DNA from: Myceligenerans pegani
GTDB lineage: Bacteria; Actinomycetota; Actinomycetes; Actinomycetales; Cellulomonadaceae
Assembly (NCBI RefSeq): GCF_014892515.1
Contig: NZ_JADBGR010000107.1
Span: 1 to 64,000, forward strand
DNA length: 64,000 nt
Direction: 5' to 3'
The position numbers were made by a program, and so were the translations under genes. A model generated the notes under the pieces. The model was not told where the DNA came from and ran no database searches. It saw only the letters and a program-made list of their open reading frames with translations. How positions within the stretch are numbered: the first letter of the stretch is position 1; each line of letters starts with the position of its first letter. Below, piece by piece: positions 6,934 to 15,856 of the stretch.

Positions 6934-9491
6934 GCGGGAACGGTAACTCCTATCGGGTTCCGCAGGCGTCCGGCGTAGATGAGGGACGAGGCCTGGTCGG
7001 TCAGGTCGACCATCTGGCGGGTGTCACGCAGCTGGAGGCGGTTGAGGCAGGAGTGCGCGAAGGTCTCGGCGCGCAGGTCGACGCCGAGGCCGCGGTCGTG
7101 GCGCGCCGCGATCGCGGGATGTTCCTCGCGGTGCCGCTCCACGACCTCGCCCACGAGCGCCCAGAAGCGCGCCGTGGGCAGGACGCCGTCCGCGGCGAGG
7201 ATGCCGGACAGGTGCCGCAGCACGCCGTCGAACATGTCGGTGAACACGCCCAGCGCCTTCTCGTCGTCGGACACGACGGCGCGCACGCGCTCGATCCGCT
7301 CGGGCAGCGGACGCGGCCCGAGCACCGCCACCTCCTCCCCGATGTCCTTCATGAACACCCGGGTCACGACGTGGTCGCGCAGCACCAGCACGAGGTTCTC
7401 GCCGTGCGGCATGAACGCGAGGTCGTGCGCCAGCAGGCAGTGCACCAGCGGGTAGAGGTAGGCGTCGAGGTAGGACCGCACCCAGCTCTCCGCGTCCAGG
7501 CCGGACGCGCGGACCAGCGACGTCGCCAGCGCCGTGCCGGACGCGTCGCGGTGCAGCAGCCCGGCCATGGTCGCCACGCGCTCCCCGCCGGCCAGCCGCG
7601 GCAGGGGCGACTCGCGCCACAGGGCCGCGAGCATCTTGCGGTACGGGTTGTTGTCCCGCGTGCGATGGTAGACGTCGCCGGTGTAGCCGACGGCGGCCAG
7701 CTCGCGCAGCACCCCGAACCCGGCGCGCCGCAGTGTCTCGTCACCGGTCACGACGCCGGCCACCCAGTCGTTCACGGCCGGCGTGTCGCGCATGTACCTC
7801 GGGGACAGCCCGCGCAGGAAGCCCATGTTCTGGATCGCGGTGGCCACCTTGACGTAGTGCCGGTCCGGGCGGGTCGTGTTGAACAGGGTGCGGATCGACT
7901 GCTGCGGCGTGTACTCGTCGGCTCCGGGCCCGAGGGGCACCAGGTCCTCGCGGGCGACGTCGGCGGCGAACGTGATCGCCACGCGATGCTCCCACTGCCA
8001 CGGGTGCACGGGCAGGTACAGGTAGTCGTCCGGGTCCAGGCCGCGCGCGGCCAGCCGGGCGGCGAACGTGGCGCGCTCGGCGCCCGCCAGCTCCCCCGCC
8101 GACGACGCCGTCCCGTACAGCCCGGACTCGCTCTCCCCCGCGCCCAGCGACAGGTGCGTGTGCTCCCGCCGGGCGGCAAGCCACATCAGGCGCAGCCGGC
8201 CCGCGCGCTCGGGCGCGTAGGCACGGTAGTCCGACAGCGAGAACCCGATCCGCCCGTTGTTCGCGACGAAGCCCGGGTGCCCCTCGGTCATCGCGGACTC
8301 CACGGCCTGGAAGGCACCCGCGACGTCGCCGCCGGCGAGCGCGTCCACCAGCCCCGGCGACGACGGGGACGCGCCCAGCGCCTCCCGCTCCCGCTTCGCC
8401 ATCGCCCCGGCCAGCGTGGACGACAGCTCCTCCAGGTACACCGGGAACAACTCCTCCGGCACCCGCAGCAGCGGCTGCAGCTCCGCGACCAGCTCCAGCA
8501 CGTCGATCGGCGCCGCCCGCCCGGCGTCGCTCCCGTCCGGCAGCGTACGCGTGCGCCGCAGGCTGGACTCGTCGATCACCCAATGCTCCAGCGGGTAGCG
8601 ACGCGCGGCGAACCGATAGGTGACCCGCCCCCCGCCCCGGGCGTCGTCGAGCACCAGGACGTACTCGCGCGGATCGTCGTGGGTGACCTCCCGGGCCGCC
8701 TCGGTCGCGGCGCCGTCCGCCTCCGCGGTCCCTGCCGAAACCGGCTCCGGCAGGAACAGGCGCTCGTGCGTGAACTCCGCGAGCGCCTTGGCCACCAGGT
8801 GCCGGTGCGCGGCGCCCGCGAGCGCCGGGCGCAGGTGGGCGGCGGGTTCGGCGCCGAGGGGGCCGGTGCCGTCCCCGAGGGGTGAGGCGGCGAAGTCGTC
8901 GCGGGTGCAGATGCTGAGGCGGGCGCGTTTGGCGTGGCCGTCGGTCACCAGGTCGATGTCGCGCAGGACGCGGAATCCGGCGGCGGCGTTCTTGGCGTGG
9001 ATCGCGCTGTTGCGGGCGTCGGGTTCGACGACGACGCGCAGGGCGCCGGGCCCGGGCGTCGCGAAGCAGAATCGCATGACGGTGGCCATGACGGCGTCGG
9101 TGAGTCCGGGGATGCGGCCCCGGGCGCCCTCGGCGGGTGGCGGGGGTGCGACCAGGACATGCATGCCGAGGTCGCCGGGCCGGTGATCGAGGACGTCGGG
9201 CGGCACGCCGTCCAGGACGGTGCGGGCGGGGTCGTAGGTCTCGGCGTAGGCGATCGGTGTGCCCTGGCGGCGCAGGAGCCAGCCGTCCTGCGCGTCGTCG
9301 TCGTTCACGGCCGTGAGGTAGTCGCGCACCTGGCCGGGCGTGAGGTCGCCCATCTCCCAGTAGCGGGAGGCGGGGTGGGCGAGCCAGTCGTGCAGGAGGG
9401 TGGCGTCGCGGGCGGGGTCGACGGGTTCGACGGTCATCTCGCCGACGCGCGTCGCGGTGCGGAAGGTCGTGTTGCCGTTCGCGTCGCTCAT
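6930..9491 (-). CDS. Fusion of GNAT acetyltransferase and IucA/IucC siderophore synthetase (DesC-DesD)
   Basis: This 853-aa protein joins two activities usually encoded by separate genes. Residues 1 to about 195 are a GNAT domain that should acylate N-hydroxycadaverine (DesC role). The remainder is an NIS synthetase of the IucA/IucC family (DesD role) that joins and cyclises the hydroxamate units with ATP. Family motifs visible include NNGRIGFSLSDYRAYAPE, LPVHPWQWE, the RTLFNTTRPD region and AFMPHGENLVLVL. The ATG at 9491 overlaps the TGA of the hydroxylase gene (ATGA), and its own stop overlaps the acylase start. The fusion should keep a reactive intermediate in place, but that is inference. 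Confidence 0.9.
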   Translation of the reverse strand: MSDANGNTTFRTATRVGEMTVEPVDPARDATLLHDWLAHPASRYWEMGDLTPGQVRDYLTAVNDDDAQDGWLLRRQGTPIAYAETYDPARTVLDGVPPDVLDHRPGDLGMHVLVAPPPPAEGARGRIPGLTDAVMATVMRFCFATPGPGALRVVVEPDARNSAIHAKNAAAGFRVLRDIDLVTDGHAKRARLSICTRDDFAASPLGDGTGPLGAEPAAHLRPALAGAAHRHLVAKALAEFTHERLFLPEPVSAGTAEADGAATEAAREVTHDDPREYVLVLDDARGGGRVTYRFAARRYPLEHWVIDESSLRRTRTLPDGSDAGRAAPIDVLELVAELQPLLRVPEELFPVYLEELSSTLAGAMAKREREALGASPSSPGLVDALAGGDVAGAFQAVESAMTEGHPGFVANNGRIGFSLSDYRAYAPERAGRLRLMWLAARREHTHLSLGAGESESGLYGTASSAGELAGAERATFAARLAARGLDPDDYLYLPVHPWQWEHRVAITFAADVAREDLVPLGPGADEYTPQQSIRTLFNTTRPDRHYVKVATAIQNMGFLRGLSPRYMRDTPAVNDWVAGVVTGDETLRRAGFGVLRELAAVGYTGDVYHRTRDNNPYRKMLAALWRESPLPRLAGGERVATMAGLLHRDASGTALATSLVRASGLDAESWVRSYLDAYLYPLVHCLLAHDLAFMPHGENLVLVLRDHVVTRVFMKDIGEEVAVLGPRPLPERIERVRAVVSDDEKALGVFTDMFDGVLRHLSGILAADGVLPTARFWALVGEVVERHREEHPAIAARHDRGLGVDLRAETFAHSCLNRLQLRDTRQMVDLTDQASSLIYAGRLRNPIGVTVPA

Positions 9492-10888
9492 CGCGTCGCC
9501 TCCTCGCCGGACAGGACGTCCCAGTCCAGTCGAAGCGAGTCCGGCTCCGGAGAACAGAGCCCGAAGGTCTGGAACGCGATGCGGCGCTCGATCGGGTAGG
9601 GCTCGCGACCGGTGACGGCCGCGAGGATGACGGAGGCGCGCCAGGGGGCGAAGCCGAGGTCGGGGGCGGTGACGCCGTGGGTGTGTTCCTCGCCGCCGGC
9701 GACGAAGACGCGGCGTGCGGCGTCGACGGTGTAGTCGCGCCGCACGACGAGGCGGCCGCGGGCGTCCAGGTCGATCCGGTCCAGCACGGGCACGAGGAAC
9801 TCGGGCGTGGAGTGGGCGTAGCCGGTGGCGGCGACGACGGCGCGGGTGCGGTGCTCGGTCTCCTTGCCGGTCTGGCCGTGGCGCAGGGTCAGGACGTACT
9901 CGCCGGTGCCGCCGGCTGCGTCGGGGTCGAGGCGGGCGGCGGTGACCTCGCAGTCGGGCAGGAGGGTGGTGGGCAGCGGTGTCCCGAGGGCGGACTTGCG
10001 GTAGAGGGTGTCGTAGATGTCGTCGACGAGGTCGCCGCTCATGCCCTTGTACAGGTTGCGCTGTTCGCGGCCGAGCCGGTCGCGCAGGTCCTGCGGGAGG
10101 GACACGTAGTGGTCGGTGTACTCGGGCGAGGTCATCTCGAGGGTGAGCTTGGTGTACTCCATGGGGAAGAAGCGGCTGCTGCGCGTGACCCAGTCCAGGC
10201 GGTAGGGGCTCGCGCCGCCGGGCCCGGTCGCGAGGCCCTCGAGCAGGTCGCGGTACACCTCCCCCGCGGACTGCCCGCTGCCCACCACGGTCACGGAACC
10301 GGCCGCGGTCAGCGCGTCCCGGCTGGGCAGGTAGTTGCCGGTGTGCACCACGGGCCCGGCGCCGGCCAGGTCCCGCAGCACGGCGGGCAGGCGCGGGCTG
10401 GTGCCGGTGCCCAGCACCAGGTGCTTGGCACAGTATTTCTCTTCGGTGACACCGTCGTGGCCCGCGAGCTGCGCGGTCACCACGAAGACGTCGCCCTCCG
10501 CATCGTGCTCGACGGCGGTCACACGCCGGCCCCAGCGCAGCATGCCGGGCGCGGCCTCGGCGAGGCGGGCGGCCGCCCAGCGGCAGTAGGCGTCGTACTC
10601 GGCGCGCAGCGGGTAGAAGGACTCGCGGATGTAGAACGGGTACAGGCGCCCGGTCTCCTTGAGCCAGGCCAGGAACGAGTAGGGCGAGGTCGGGTCCGCC
10701 ATGGTGACGAGGTCGGCGAGGAACGGCACCTGGAGGGTGGTGCCTTCGATGAGCATCCCGGGATGCCAGGAGAAGCCGGCCCGCTGGTCGAGGAAGACGG
10801 CGTCCACGTCGCCGAGGGGTTGCGCGAGCGCGGCGAGCCCCAGGTTCATGGGGCCGATGCCGATGCCGGCGAGGTCGTAGGTGCGCAT
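9488..10888 (-). CDS. desB: L-lysine/cadaverine N-monooxygenase (DesB-like)
   Basis: This 466-aa flavin N-hydroxylase belongs to the IucD/SidA/PvdA family. It should convert cadaverine to N-hydroxycadaverine using FAD, NADPH and oxygen. An FAD-binding GIGIGPMNLGL lies at about 9-19, an NADPH-binding VVGSGQSAGE is mid-protein, and the late ATGYAHSTPEF motif closes the FAD site. The ATG at 10888 shares its A with the TGA of the decarboxylase gene (TGATG). Pairing with a lysine-decarboxylase-type gene, rather than an ornithine pathway, supports cadaverine as substrate. Confidence 0.92.
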   Translation of the reverse strand: MRTYDLAGIGIGPMNLGLAALAQPLGDVDAVFLDQRAGFSWHPGMLIEGTTLQVPFLADLVTMADPTSPYSFLAWLKETGRLYPFYIRESFYPLRAEYDAYCRWAAARLAEAAPGMLRWGRRVTAVEHDAEGDVFVVTAQLAGHDGVTEEKYCAKHLVLGTGTSPRLPAVLRDLAGAGPVVHTGNYLPSRDALTAAGSVTVVGSGQSAGEVYRDLLEGLATGPGGASPYRLDWVTRSSRFFPMEYTKLTLEMTSPEYTDHYVSLPQDLRDRLGREQRNLYKGMSGDLVDDIYDTLYRKSALGTPLPTTLLPDCEVTAARLDPDAAGGTGEYVLTLRHGQTGKETEHRTRAVVAATGYAHSTPEFLVPVLDRIDLDARGRLVVRRDYTVDAARRVFVAGGEEHTHGVTAPDLGFAPWRASVILAAVTGREPYPIERRIAFQTFGLCSPEPDSLRLDWDVLSGEEATR

Positions 10889-12519
10889 CAGGCGTTCTCC
10901 TCCCGTGCGGCGTCGCGGGACAGGCGCGGGTGGACGTCCCGGCAGGGCGGCACGTCGAGGCCGGCGAGCTCCTCACCGGCCAGCAGGCCCTGGGCGGCCG
11001 AGCGCACCAGGTCCAGGACGGCGCGCACGTCGTCGAGCGTCGTGTCGGGGTTGAGCAGGGTGAGCTTGAGGCAGGGACGCCCGTCGGCCACGGTCTTGGC
11101 CACCAGCGCCCGGCCCGAGTCGAACAGGACGCGGCGCACCTGGGACACGAGCGCGTCGGCGTGCTCCGGGGCGAGCCCGTCCGGCTCGTAGCGGAACATG
11201 ACGGTGGACAGGTCGGTCCGCGCCACCAGCCGTAGCTCCGGGTCGCGGGCGAGATCGGCGTGCACGGCCGCGGCCAGGTCGTAGGTGGCGTCCACCAGCC
11301 GCCCGAGGCCGTCGGCACCCAGCGCCCGCAGGGTGACCCACAGCTTCAGGGCGTCGAACCGGCGCGTGGTCTGCAGGGACTTGCCCACCTGGTTCGGGTC
11401 GGGGTTGAGCTCGCCGTTCTCCCGCTCGGGGTTGAGGTAGTCGGCGTGCCAGGAGCCGCGTGCCAGGTCGGCGGCCTCGCGCACGATCAGGGCGCTGGAG
11501 GAGACCGGCTGGAAGAAGGCCTTGTGGTAGTCGATCGTGACGCTGCGGGCACGCTCGATCCCGGTCAGCAGCCCGCGCCGGGTGGGGCTGACCAGCAGCC
11601 CGCAGCCGTAGGCGGCGTCCACGTGCAGCCAGGCGCCGGTCGCGTCGGCCAGGTCGGCCACCGGCAGGATCGGGTCGACGCACCCGCGGTCGGTGGTGCC
11701 CGCGGTCGCGACGACCGCCATGGGTGTGTCGCCGGCGCGCGCGACGTCGGTCAGCGCCCGGCCGAGCGCGTCGGGGTCCATGCGGCCGTCGTCGTCCCCG
11801 TCCACCGCCACCACGGCGTCCTCCGACAGGCCGAGCAGCAGCGCCGCCTTCGCGACCGAGAAGTGGCTCGCCCCCGTGGCCAGGATCCGCAGCCGGGCCT
11901 GCGCCACCGCCCGCTCGGCGCCGCTCAGGCCCTCGAGCGCGCGCTGCCGGGCCAGGAACATCGCCTGCAGGTTGGACTGCGTGCCACCGGAGGTGAAGAC
12001 GCCGTCCGCACCCGCGGCCTCGCCGCGCTCGTCCCTCCCGACGGGGAAGCCGATGCGGCCCGCCGTCCAGTCGATCAGGCGCCGCTCCATGAGGGTCGCG
12101 GCACCCGACTGGTCGTAGGTGTCCAGCGACGTGTTGATGGCCGACGCCATCGCGTCCGCGGCGACCGCGGGCACGGCGACCGGGCAGTTCAGGTGCGCGG
12201 CATAGGCCGGATGATGGAACCACACCGCGTTGCCCGCGTACAGGTCGCCCGCCTCGGCCAGCGCGGCCTCGGTCCCGATGCCCGGCGCGTCCAGGTCGAC
12301 GGCGTCGCAGCGCTCGCCGAGCTCCGTCCGCGCCGCACCGCTGAACGGCTGGCCGGCGGCCGCCACGCGGCGGGCGACGTCGTCCACCACCGCCCGCGTC
12401 ACACGGGCGTACTCGGCGGCGGTGGCGCCGCGCAGCAACGCGGTGCCGTCGTGCCGGATCCCGGACGACGGCGGCACGGACGCGGTGCCGCGGGCAGCGG
12501 CGGACAGGGGTGAGGACAT
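10888..12519 (-). CDS. desA: PLP-dependent lysine decarboxylase of siderophore synthesis (DesA-like)
   Basis: This 543-aa protein is a group II (glutamate/aromatic-amino-acid type) PLP decarboxylase. In des clusters this enzyme makes cadaverine from lysine. The cofactor Lys is in the DYHKAFFQP motif, and the upstream HVDAAYGCG holds the Asp that pairs with the pyridine nitrogen. The ATG at 12519 was chosen over one 29 codons upstream because GAGGAG lies 8 nt before it and family homology begins shortly after. It is the first gene of the operon, 95 nt downstream of an iron box, so expression should rise under iron starvation. Confidence 0.92.
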   Translation of the reverse strand: MSSPLSAAARGTASVPPSSGIRHDGTALLRGATAAEYARVTRAVVDDVARRVAAAGQPFSGAARTELGERCDAVDLDAPGIGTEAALAEAGDLYAGNAVWFHHPAYAAHLNCPVAVPAVAADAMASAINTSLDTYDQSGAATLMERRLIDWTAGRIGFPVGRDERGEAAGADGVFTSGGTQSNLQAMFLARQRALEGLSGAERAVAQARLRILATGASHFSVAKAALLLGLSEDAVVAVDGDDDGRMDPDALGRALTDVARAGDTPMAVVATAGTTDRGCVDPILPVADLADATGAWLHVDAAYGCGLLVSPTRRGLLTGIERARSVTIDYHKAFFQPVSSSALIVREAADLARGSWHADYLNPERENGELNPDPNQVGKSLQTTRRFDALKLWVTLRALGADGLGRLVDATYDLAAAVHADLARDPELRLVARTDLSTVMFRYEPDGLAPEHADALVSQVRRVLFDSGRALVAKTVADGRPCLKLTLLNPDTTLDDVRAVLDLVRSAAQGLLAGEELAGLDVPPCRDVHPRLSRDAAREENA

Positions 12520-12613
12520 GCGCGAAGCTCCTCGCGTGAGGGCCGACAGGACGAGTGGCACACCTCGAACCGGCGCGACGGCGGCCGCCACACGCGACCG
12601 CCGCACAAGCTAG

Positions 12614-12632
12614 TTAGGCATGCCTGACCTAA
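12614..12632. promoter_or_regulatory. Iron box (DtxR/IdeR/DmdR-type operator)
   Basis: TTAGGCATGCCTGACCTAA matches 14 of 19 positions of the actinobacterial iron-box consensus TTAGGTTAGGCTAACCTAA, including both outer arms. It lies 95 nt upstream of the first siderophore gene. By analogy, the Fe2+-bound DtxR/IdeR/DmdR repressor would shut the operon off when iron is plentiful. Confidence 0.85.
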
Positions 12633-12752
12633 GTTAGCCGACACTTCACCCATGTCCAACAGTCCCGCACTGTGCCGGACGTCACCCCACGCACACCGGG
12701 CGCGAGCGGCCTCTGCCGCGCGGGCGTCGAACGCGGTGCGCGTCGTGCCAGG

Positions 12753-13188
12753 ATGTCCGCCGTGACCAGCACACAGGAGCAGGAAGCCTCGCCCGTCTCC
12801 CGGTCCGGGACGCTGCCGGCCTCCACGGCCGTCCTCGTCGGGGTCGGTGCCGCCCTCACAGGACTGCTGCCCTGGCTGCTGACCGGGATGCGGCTGCCGC
12901 TGCAGAACCTGTGGGCCTCGCCCACCCTGCCCGAAGACATGCCCGTCGCACTGCTCCCGTTCAACCAGTACATGGTCCTGGCGCTGTTCGGACACGATCC
13001 TCGCCGTGGTCTCCTACCGGGCCCACCTCGGCGACGCCCAGGCCATGGCCCACATCGCCCTGAGCAACCTCGCACGCGGCCTGCCCACCGCATGGATCGA
13101 CACCGCGGTCGCCGCGGCCATCGGGACGGCCGGCGTGGCCGCACGGCTTACGAGAGCGCCGTCGGAAACGCCGCACCTGCCGAAGTAG
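12753..13188 (+). pseudogene. Frameshifted small membrane protein gene
   Basis: One frame from ATG 12753 (or GTG 12762, which has AGGA 8 nt upstream) encodes a protein with a clear membrane helix (PASTAVLVGVGAALTGLLPWLL) up to about 12990. The continuing protein (ILAVVSYRAHLGDAQ, then a second hydrophobic stretch) is in another frame and ends with TAG at 13188. Near TTCGGACACGATCC the two pieces join if two bases are added, giving FGDTILAVVSYRAHL. Beyond that point the first frame turns into Arg/Pro/Gly-rich sequence typical of a wrong frame. It is either a true pseudogene or a sequencing error. No function is recognised. Confidence 0.6.
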
Positions 13189-13223
13189 TCGACGCAGAAC
13201 CGGCAGAGCAGTACGTTTCCCCC

Positions 13224-14036
13224 ATGAGCGAGGAGCGCCAGATCACGTCTGACGACAACGACGCCACGGAGAACGCCACCGACACCCGCGACGACGCGCG
13301 CGGTGACTCCCACGACGAGGGCCGCATCGAGCGGCTGCGGGAGCTCCTGACCGCGCCGATCAAGATCCCCGAGTCCGAGAGCGGCGCCCGCGGCGGCGAG
13401 GAGTCCTCCGACCCCGAGGACTACCCGGCGCCGTCCGTCGACATCCCGCCGCACGTGCGCGCCGCCGCGGAGGCCGCCGCGCACGCCGGCGACGACGAGC
13501 AGCTCCGCGACGAGAGCCGCCGGACCAAATCCGGCAAGAAGCGCCGCACCTGGGCCGACGCGTTCCTCGACACCGGCAGGCGGGACCTGTCGGCCGCCGG
13601 CGACGACGCCGCCACCCAGCTCCTGACCCGGCTCGACGAGCTCGACCGCCGCACCGGGGAGGACATCGCCCACGTCCGGGCACGCGCCGAGACGGCCACC
13701 GAGACCGCCGCCGGAGCGAACGGGACGGCCGAGGCCGCGCTACAGGGCCTCGAGGCCACGACCGCGCGCATCGACGACGTCGAGCAGCGCGTCACCGCCG
13801 CCGGCGAGACCGCCGAGGCCACCGACCGGGCCGTCGCCGCCCTGCGCGAGCATGCCGACGCCGTCCGCGACGAGATCACCCAGCTCACCACCTCGCTGGC
13901 CGACGCCGAGCGGTCCGCCGCGACGGCCCGCGACCAGGCGGCCGCCGCGGCGAAGAAGGCGGGCACGGCCACCGTCGTCGCCGTGATCGCGGTCGTGCTG
14001 GCGCTGGCTGCCCTGGGCGCGGCGTTCGCGCTCTGA
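13224..14036 (+). CDS. Coiled-coil protein with C-terminal membrane anchor
   Basis: This 270-aa protein is not recognised. The first 80 residues are acidic and disordered, followed by a basic patch (RRTKSGKKRRTW). A long Ala/Glu/Thr-rich heptad region (about 120-245) is likely coiled coil. The C-terminal 20 residues are a single membrane helix (TVVAVIAVVLALAALGAAF) ending at the stop, so it should be tail-anchored with its bulk in the cytoplasm. The next gene encodes a shorter protein of the same design. The start ATG at 13224 has no clear ribosome site; the frame is open further upstream, but that sequence looks non-coding. Confidence 0.7.
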   Translation: MSEERQITSDDNDATENATDTRDDARGDSHDEGRIERLRELLTAPIKIPESESGARGGEESSDPEDYPAPSVDIPPHVRAAAEAAAHAGDDEQLRDESRRTKSGKKRRTWADAFLDTGRRDLSAAGDDAATQLLTRLDELDRRTGEDIAHVRARAETATETAAGANGTAEAALQGLEATTARIDDVEQRVTAAGETAEATDRAVAALREHADAVRDEITQLTTSLADAERSAATARDQAAAAAKKAGTATVVAVIAVVLALAALGAAFAL

Positions 14037-14089
14037 CCGGGCACGCCCGGACGCACCACGGCGACGTCCGCGCTGGTACCTTCTTCGCC

Positions 14090-14674
14090 ATGGCGCCCCT
14101 CGACGAGTCCCCGCGGCACGCGTCCCCCAGGCCCCAGCGGATGTCCTGGGACCCTCGACCCCTCCTGGCGGACCTGAAGGCAGGCGTCCAGGCGCAGCTC
14201 GCCCGCACCGAGGCGCCCGGGGCCGACCCTCGCCACCCGGGCGACGCGACGGTCTCGCAGCCCACCGTCGACGCCGGCCTGAGCGACCCCGCGGGCGCGG
14301 ACGGCGCGCGCGTCGGCGGCTCCGCGATGGTGCACGCCCCCACCGCGGCCGAGAACAAGGACCGCAAGCACCTGCGCCGTGCCGCCGAGGCCGCGGAGGC
14401 CGCCGCCGCACAGGCCGCCGGCGCCGCGTCCCAGGCCGCCATCACCGCCGAACGAGCCTCGTCCGACGCGCGCACCGCCCGCGAGCAGGCCGCCGCGGCG
14501 CACGCGACCGCGAACTCGGTGGTCGCGGAAATCGCCGCCGCCCGCGAGGAGACCACCGTGCTGCACCAGGCGCTCGAACGGGTCCAGGCCCGCGCCCGCC
14601 GCGACGTGCTCATCGCCTGGACCGCGGCGGGGGTGGCTCTGGCGCTCGGCGTGGCCGCCCTCGCCATCGGGTAG
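14090..14674 (+). CDS. Second coiled-coil tail-anchored protein
   Basis: This 194-aa protein has a disordered N-terminal half, an Ala/Glu-rich coiled-coil segment (about 95-165) and a final membrane helix (AWTAAGVALALGVAALAIG). It follows the similar 270-aa gene by 53 nt on the same strand, so the two probably form an operon and may pair through their coiled coils. No family is recognised and a role cannot be assigned. Confidence 0.65.
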   Translation: MAPLDESPRHASPRPQRMSWDPRPLLADLKAGVQAQLARTEAPGADPRHPGDATVSQPTVDAGLSDPAGADGARVGGSAMVHAPTAAENKDRKHLRRAAEAAEAAAAQAAGAASQAAITAERASSDARTAREQAAAAHATANSVVAEIAAAREETTVLHQALERVQARARRDVLIAWTAAGVALALGVAALAIG

Positions 14675-14710
14675 ACGGACGGCCGTTCGGCAGGGCCGCG
14701 CAGACCTCGT

Positions 14711-15553
14711 TCAGGACTCCAGGGCCCGGGCGCGCACGCCCGCCGCGTCCCAGAGCATGCCCAGGTGGTCCACCGGGCCGTGGCCGCCCCGGCCGCCCAC
14801 CCGCAGGCTCTCCCCCCGGGCGATCGCCGCACGCAGCCACGTCGTCGCACGCCGCAGCGCCTCCGGCCACGAACCCGTCACCACCCGCAGCGTCGCCAGC
14901 GCCGCCGACAGCGAGCACCCGGTGCCGTGCGTGCTCGTGGCCACCAGACGCGGGCCGCTGACACCCACCACCTCGCCGTGGGCCGAGACCAGGGCGTCCG
15001 GCGTGTCCGAGGTGAGCAGGTGGCCGCCCTTGGCCAGGACCAGCACGTCGTGCACGGCCGCGACCTCGCGCGCCTGCGCGACCGCCTCCTCCCAGGTGAC
15101 GGCCTCCGGCCCGCCCGTCAGCACGGCCAGCTCGGGGATGTTCGGGGTGACGACGTCGGCCAGCGACAGCAGGTCCCGCAGCGCCGCCTCCGCCCTCGGT
15201 TCCAGCAGGCGGTCACCGCTGGTGGCGATCATGACGGGGTCGAGCACCACGACGGGCGGGCGGACGCGCTCCAGCCACACGCCGACGACGTCCGCCGCAC
15301 GCGCCGTGCCCAGCATCCCGATCTTGACCGCGTCGATCTCGATGTCGTCGCTGACGGCGTCCAGCTGCTGGGCGACGAACGCGGCCGGCGGCGTGTGGAC
15401 GGCCCGCACCCCCTGGGTGTTCTGCGCGGTCAGGGCAGTGATCACGGCCATCCCGTAGCCGCCGTGGGCGGCGATGGACTTCAGGTCGGCCTGGATCCCC
15501 GCCCCGCCCGAGGGGTCGGATCCGGCGATCGACAGCACTCGCGGGACGCTCAT
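14711..15553 (-). CDS. thiD: Hydroxymethylpyrimidine/phosphomethylpyrimidine kinase
   Basis: This 280-aa kinase of the ribokinase-like ThiD family phosphorylates HMP and HMP-P in thiamine synthesis. The N-terminal GSDPSGGAGIQADLK motif and TALTAQNTQGV are diagnostic, and the GTGCSLSAA motif near the C-terminus forms the anion hole. It lies behind a TPP riboswitch, so it should be expressed when thiamine is scarce. The ATG at 15553 overlaps the stop of a 17-codon reading frame (ATGA) and has no ribosome site of its own. No other thi gene is next to it. Confidence 0.93.
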   Translation of the reverse strand: MSVPRVLSIAGSDPSGGAGIQADLKSIAAHGGYGMAVITALTAQNTQGVRAVHTPPAAFVAQQLDAVSDDIEIDAVKIGMLGTARAADVVGVWLERVRPPVVVLDPVMIATSGDRLLEPRAEAALRDLLSLADVVTPNIPELAVLTGGPEAVTWEEAVAQAREVAAVHDVLVLAKGGHLLTSDTPDALVSAHGEVVGVSGPRLVATSTHGTGCSLSAALATLRVVTGSWPEALRRATTWLRAAIARGESLRVGGRGGHGPVDHLGMLWDAAGVRARALES

Positions 15554-15603
15554 CGCGCCACCGCCGTGCCCGGCATCAGGTCCGGCATCACGTCTGACAT
15601 CAT
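15550..15603 (-). CDS. Possible 17-aa leader peptide upstream of thiD
   Basis: An ATGATG start at 15603/15600, preceded by GGTGGAG, opens a frame for MMSDVMPDLMPGTAVAR that ends in TGA overlapping the thiD ATG. It lies between the TPP riboswitch and thiD, which lacks its own ribosome site. Translation of thiD may depend on it. The peptide itself has no recognised function and the frame may be chance. Confidence 0.35.
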   Translation of the reverse strand: MMSDVMPDLMPGTAVAR

Positions 15604-15665
15604 CTCCACCGTAGCCGCCACGACCGCGGCAGGAGGACGACGACTCCCGGTTCTGCGCATCTCGA

Positions 15666-15742
15666 CATTCCCTTCGCCGGCACTACCTGGATCAGGTTCG
15701 ACGGGTGTGTTCTCAGCTGCCACGACGGCGGCACCCCGTGTC
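15666..15742 (-). promoter_or_regulatory. TPP riboswitch (thi box)
   Basis: On the minus strand the order of conserved blocks is GGGGTGCC, GCTGAGA (15716-15711), ACACCCGTCGAACCTGATC, GGTAGTGCCGGCGAAGGGAA. These are the hallmark blocks of the TPP aptamer. It lies 113 nt upstream of thiD. The stretch 15554-15856, which has no gene longer than 17 codons, holds this riboswitch and its promoter. Confidence 0.95.
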
Positions 15743-15754
15743 GATTTCTTTCCT

Positions 15755-15784
15755 AGTTTACGCAGCAGAAGACTGGTTTGTCGA
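15755..15784 (-). promoter_or_regulatory. Promoter of the TPP riboswitch-thiD transcript
   Basis: On the minus strand TCGACA (15784-15779) and TAAACT (15760-15755) are separated by 18 nt. Transcription would start near 15748, just before the first conserved riboswitch block. Confidence 0.55.
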
Positions 15785-15856
15785 CAAAAGTCCGGCTCGC
15801 CACGGTGTCCGATCCGTCACACCTCAGTCAAGTGTGCCTCGGGAAAGGGCAATCCT

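Noticed and set aside
12672-14036. One 454-aa fused protein
   Set aside because: The middle (about 12995-13190) is Arg/Pro-rich wrong-frame sequence, while the adjacent frame continues the membrane protein there; two genes, the first frameshifted, explain it better.
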